DNA of 6,599 nt, taken from positions 1 to 6,599 of the forward strand of contig DAOVMD010000176.1 in NCBI GenBank assembly GCA_030630935.1, in the 5' to 3' direction. Below, piece by piece: positions 4,624 to 6,599 of this stretch. The notes beneath the pieces are model-generated. The model worked only from the letters and a program-made list of their open reading frames with translations. It had not been told where the DNA came from and searched no databases. The position numbers were made by a program, and so were the translations under genes. Source of the stretch: Candidatus Mcinerneyibacteriota bacterium. Lineage in GTDB: Bacteria > AUK180 > JAQVHJ01. Position 1 is the stretch's first letter. Each line of letters begins with the position of its first letter.

Positions 4624-5532
4624 GTGATAAAACGAAATTTTTTATTTTTAATAGCGCTACTTTTAATATTAGGTTCATTCTCTTGTAAACAGAATCACAA
4701 GCTGAAGGACGTAAAACACGAGGTAATCGTAGCAACTTTTAATGGCAATCAAATTACTCAGGCTGAATTTGAAGAACAATTTAATATTCCGGAAGCCTCG
4801 GTTACTGAATATAATTTATATTCACTTAGGTTGGAACTTTTGAATTTACTGATTAATGAAAAATTAATTTTATTAGAGGCAGAAGAGATGAATATTAAAA
4901 TTTCTGATGAGGTCTTAACTGAGGAATTCAACTATCGAATTCACAAAAGATTTCATGCTGAGATTGAAGATAAGGATAAATTATTGAAGACTCTGAAAAC
5001 ACAATTAATAATTCTTGAGTTTATGAAGAGGAAATTTTCTAATATAAGCTTTACAAAAAAGGAATTACGTGAATATTACAATCAAAATTCTGACAGTTTC
5101 TATGAGCCTGACGAAGCTTCAGTTATGCAGATATTTGTATTAACTGAGAATCTTGCATCAGAAATCCATGCTCAACTTAAGAAAGGAAAGAAGTTTGAGG
5201 TAATGGCAAAGGAATTCAATGAACATCCCTATAAGGAGAATGCGGGATCTATCCAAACTTATAGGAAGGGAGAATTACCGCAGGAATTTGAAGTTGTTGT
5301 TTTCAAGCTGCGAAGGGGTAAGTTCTCAAAAGTTGTAAAATCCAATTATGGTTTTCATATTTTCAAACTTAAAAGTAAAAAAATGGCAAGAGTAGTTGAA
5401 TTCAAAGAAGCGGAAAATATGATTAGAAATAAATTAACTGAACAAGCAATTGAAAAGAAATTTAAAATTTGGATTACTAAAGAACGCAGTAAATTTGATA
5501 TAAAAATTAATCATAAATATTTGGAGAAGTAA
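4624..5532 (+). CDS. SurA/PrsA-like parvulin-domain lipoprotein 2
   Basis: The product is 302 aa and starts with GTG; no ATG fits before the signal sequence and the upstream frame offers none. The signal peptide ends in SFSC (Cys21), a plausible lipobox. A SurA-type N-terminal helical region follows (about 34-150, with FNGNQITQAEFE and INEKLILLEAEEMNI), then a parvulin domain at about 158-250. Here the family's hallmarks are better kept than in lipoprotein 1: the NAGSI glycine turn (206-210), ELPQEFEVVVFKL, and YGFHIFKL with His245, although the first His position is Gln (VMQIFV). It may therefore retain isomerase activity alongside periplasmic chaperone function. It is a divergent paralogue of its upstream neighbour, and the next gene begins 4 nt after its stop. 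Confidence 0.85.
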   Translation: MIKRNFLFLIALLLILGSFSCKQNHKLKDVKHEVIVATFNGNQITQAEFEEQFNIPEASVTEYNLYSLRLELLNLLINEKLILLEAEEMNIKISDEVLTEEFNYRIHKRFHAEIEDKDKLLKTLKTQLIILEFMKRKFSNISFTKKELREYYNQNSDSFYEPDEASVMQIFVLTENLASEIHAQLKKGKKFEVMAKEFNEHPYKENAGSIQTYRKGELPQEFEVVVFKLRRGKFSKVVKSNYGFHIFKLKSKKMARVVEFKEAENMIRNKLTEQAIEKKFKIWITKERSKFDIKINHKYLEK

Positions 5533-5536
5533 AGGT

Positions 5537-5971
5537 ATGATTTTAGTCTCCGCATGTTTAGCAGGACAGCAGTGTAGATACGATGGAACTTCGATCCCGA
5601 ATGATGATATAGTTAATATGGTTAAAACTTACCGGGCATTACCGGTGTGTCCTGAAGAATATGGCGGCTTACCAATTCCCAGGTTTCCTTCGGAGATAGT
5701 TGGCGGGGATGGTTTTGATGTAATTGATGGTGGAGCATGGGTAATTGATAAACGTGGGAACAATGTAACAGAAAATTATATTGAAGGAGCAATTAAAGTT
5801 CTGAAATTAGCACTTTCAATGGAAGTAAAGAAAGTGATTTTGAAAACGAATTCCCCGGCATGCGGTTGTGGTTTTATTTATGATGGAACTTTCAGAAACC
5901 GTTTAAAAAGGGGAGATGGAGTTTGCACAGCTTTATTGAAAAGAAATAATATAATAGTTGAAACAAAATAA
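5537..5971 (+). CDS. DUF523 family protein, TudS-like [4Fe-4S] desulfurase candidate
   Basis: The product is 144 aa, normal for a stand-alone DUF523 protein. Family motifs are intact and in order: SACLAGQQCRYDG (residues 5-17), VCPEEYGGLPIPRFPSEI (37-54) and LKTNSPACGCGFIYDG (102-117). Cys7, Cys38 and Cys109 are the likely ligands of a [4Fe-4S] cluster. The family has been linked to desulfuration of thiolated uracil (TudS), with the cluster binding the removed sulfur; whether this member does that is inference, and the annotation 'DUF523/YbbK-like' is safer. No signal peptide, so cytoplasmic, unlike all its operon neighbours. The start is supported by GGAG (5523-5526) inside the end of the preceding gene. 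Its place between export-related genes may be incidental. Confidence 0.9.
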   Translation: MILVSACLAGQQCRYDGTSIPNDDIVNMVKTYRALPVCPEEYGGLPIPRFPSEIVGGDGFDVIDGGAWVIDKRGNNVTENYIEGAIKVLKLALSMEVKKVILKTNSPACGCGFIYDGTFRNRLKRGDGVCTALLKRNNIIVETK

Positions 5972-5984
5972 CAGGAGCATAAAA

Positions 5985-6599
5985 ATGTTTTATAAAGGAA
6001 AAAATCGCGTTAAATTTACAGTCTTTATTTTTTTAATAATGACAATTTTTATTTCTCAATATGTTCATGCAGGTAAAAACAAATCGAAATATTGGCGATT
6101 AGCGGTAAAAGGCGCGATTATTGCATCACCTACCATCGGGGACATTGATAATGATGGAAAGAATGAAATTGTATTTTGTTCATCGGTAGAACCATACATC
6201 TATGTTATAAATGCTGAGATGATGCCTTCATATCGAGAGGACATGGTCAAGTGGCAGAAGAAACTCGGAGAAAATACTGAGTTTTATGAATTATATAAAA
6301 ATGACGACCCGACAGTTGTTTATGCATATCGTTACCCAACCAAGGCAGGATTTATCGCTTCCCCTATCCTTGAAGACCTGGCCGGGGATACTCCTGGAGA
6401 TAAAGGAGACGGAACACTTGATATAATTGCTGTTGACAAGAATGGAACACTTTATATTCTGAATTTTAAAAAGAAGAAGAGACATAAAATTCATACCTCG
6501 AATATGGCAGTCATTGGTACTCCTGCCCTCGGAGACTTCACAAATGATGGTTACCGTGATATTGTTTTTGCTGGTAAGAACGGAAAACTTCTTATATAC
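5985..6599 (+). CDS. exported FG-GAP/VCBS repeat protein (3' partial)
   Basis: The frame is open from ATG 5985 to the last base, giving 205 residues. AGGAG at 5973-5977 lies seven nt before the start, 13 nt after the previous stop. A signal peptide (hydrophobic 11-25, VHA|G cleavage near residue 29) shows export. The mature part carries FG-GAP-like repeats: ASPTIGDIDNDGKNEIVF (calcium-loop DxDxDG at 53-58), ASPILEDLAGD..GDGTLDIIAVDKNGTLYIL, and GTPALGDFTNDGYRDIVFAGKNGKLLIY. The regular S/T-P-x-L-x-D...D-I-V-F...G-L-Y-I spacing points to blades of a beta-propeller, with more blades expected beyond the window. Such proteins are secreted or surface-bound; the role is unknown. The tRNA-like or catalytic residues of a named enzyme are absent, so no gene name is warranted. 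Confidence 0.85.
   Translation, partial: MFYKGKNRVKFTVFIFLIMTIFISQYVHAGKNKSKYWRLAVKGAIIASPTIGDIDNDGKNEIVFCSSVEPYIYVINAEMMPSYREDMVKWQKKLGENTEFYELYKNDDPTVVYAYRYPTKAGFIASPILEDLAGDTPGDKGDGTLDIIAVDKNGTLYILNFKKKKRHKIHTSNMAVIGTPALGDFTNDGYRDIVFAGKNGKLLIY

Noticed and set aside
6291-6494. 67-aa minus-strand ORF
   Set aside because: It lies wholly within the FG-GAP coding frame, which has clear repeats; a shadow.

Overview
The window comes from an AT-rich, double-membraned (Gram-negative type) bacterium. Evidence for an outer membrane is two small beta-barrel proteins with signal peptides, two periplasmic parvulin-type lipoproteins and an exported FG-GAP repeat protein. Nothing fixes the taxon; an uncultured lineage is likely, but that is inference.

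Layout: (1) 1-716, the 3' part of an alpha/beta-hydrolase (carboxylesterase type) with a complete Ser-Asp-His triad. (2) 717-1364, a gene-free stretch with an exact TTGACA-17-TATAAT promoter reading right, a weaker promoter reading left, and at most a decayed ORF between them. (3) 1365-2645, two tandem paralogous beta-barrel genes. The first is intact (175 aa). The second has its own consensus promoter and strong RBS but is broken by one in-frame TGA at codon 50; it ends at a textbook terminator. (4) 2646-3598, a gene-free, repeat-packed stretch. It holds a 129-nt nested palindrome with a 40-bp perfect core, an abutting second palindrome of 108 nt, a GC-richer dispersed repeat of the 'TCATTGCGA...GGCAATCT' kind and a degenerate tandem duplication. 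(5) 3599-6599, an operon driven by an extended -10 promoter: two SurA/PrsA-like lipoproteins, a DUF523/TudS-like iron-sulfur protein, and the start of an exported FG-GAP/VCBS protein that runs off the window.

The operon genes are separated by only 4 to 13 nt and read as one transcript. The two lipoproteins probably act as periplasmic chaperones for exported or outer-membrane proteins; the FG-GAP protein or the nearby barrels are possible clients, but this is not shown by sequence. The most notable points are the nested palindromic element, the in-frame TGA in an otherwise well-kept gene, and the pair of facing promoters over a region with no evident gene.
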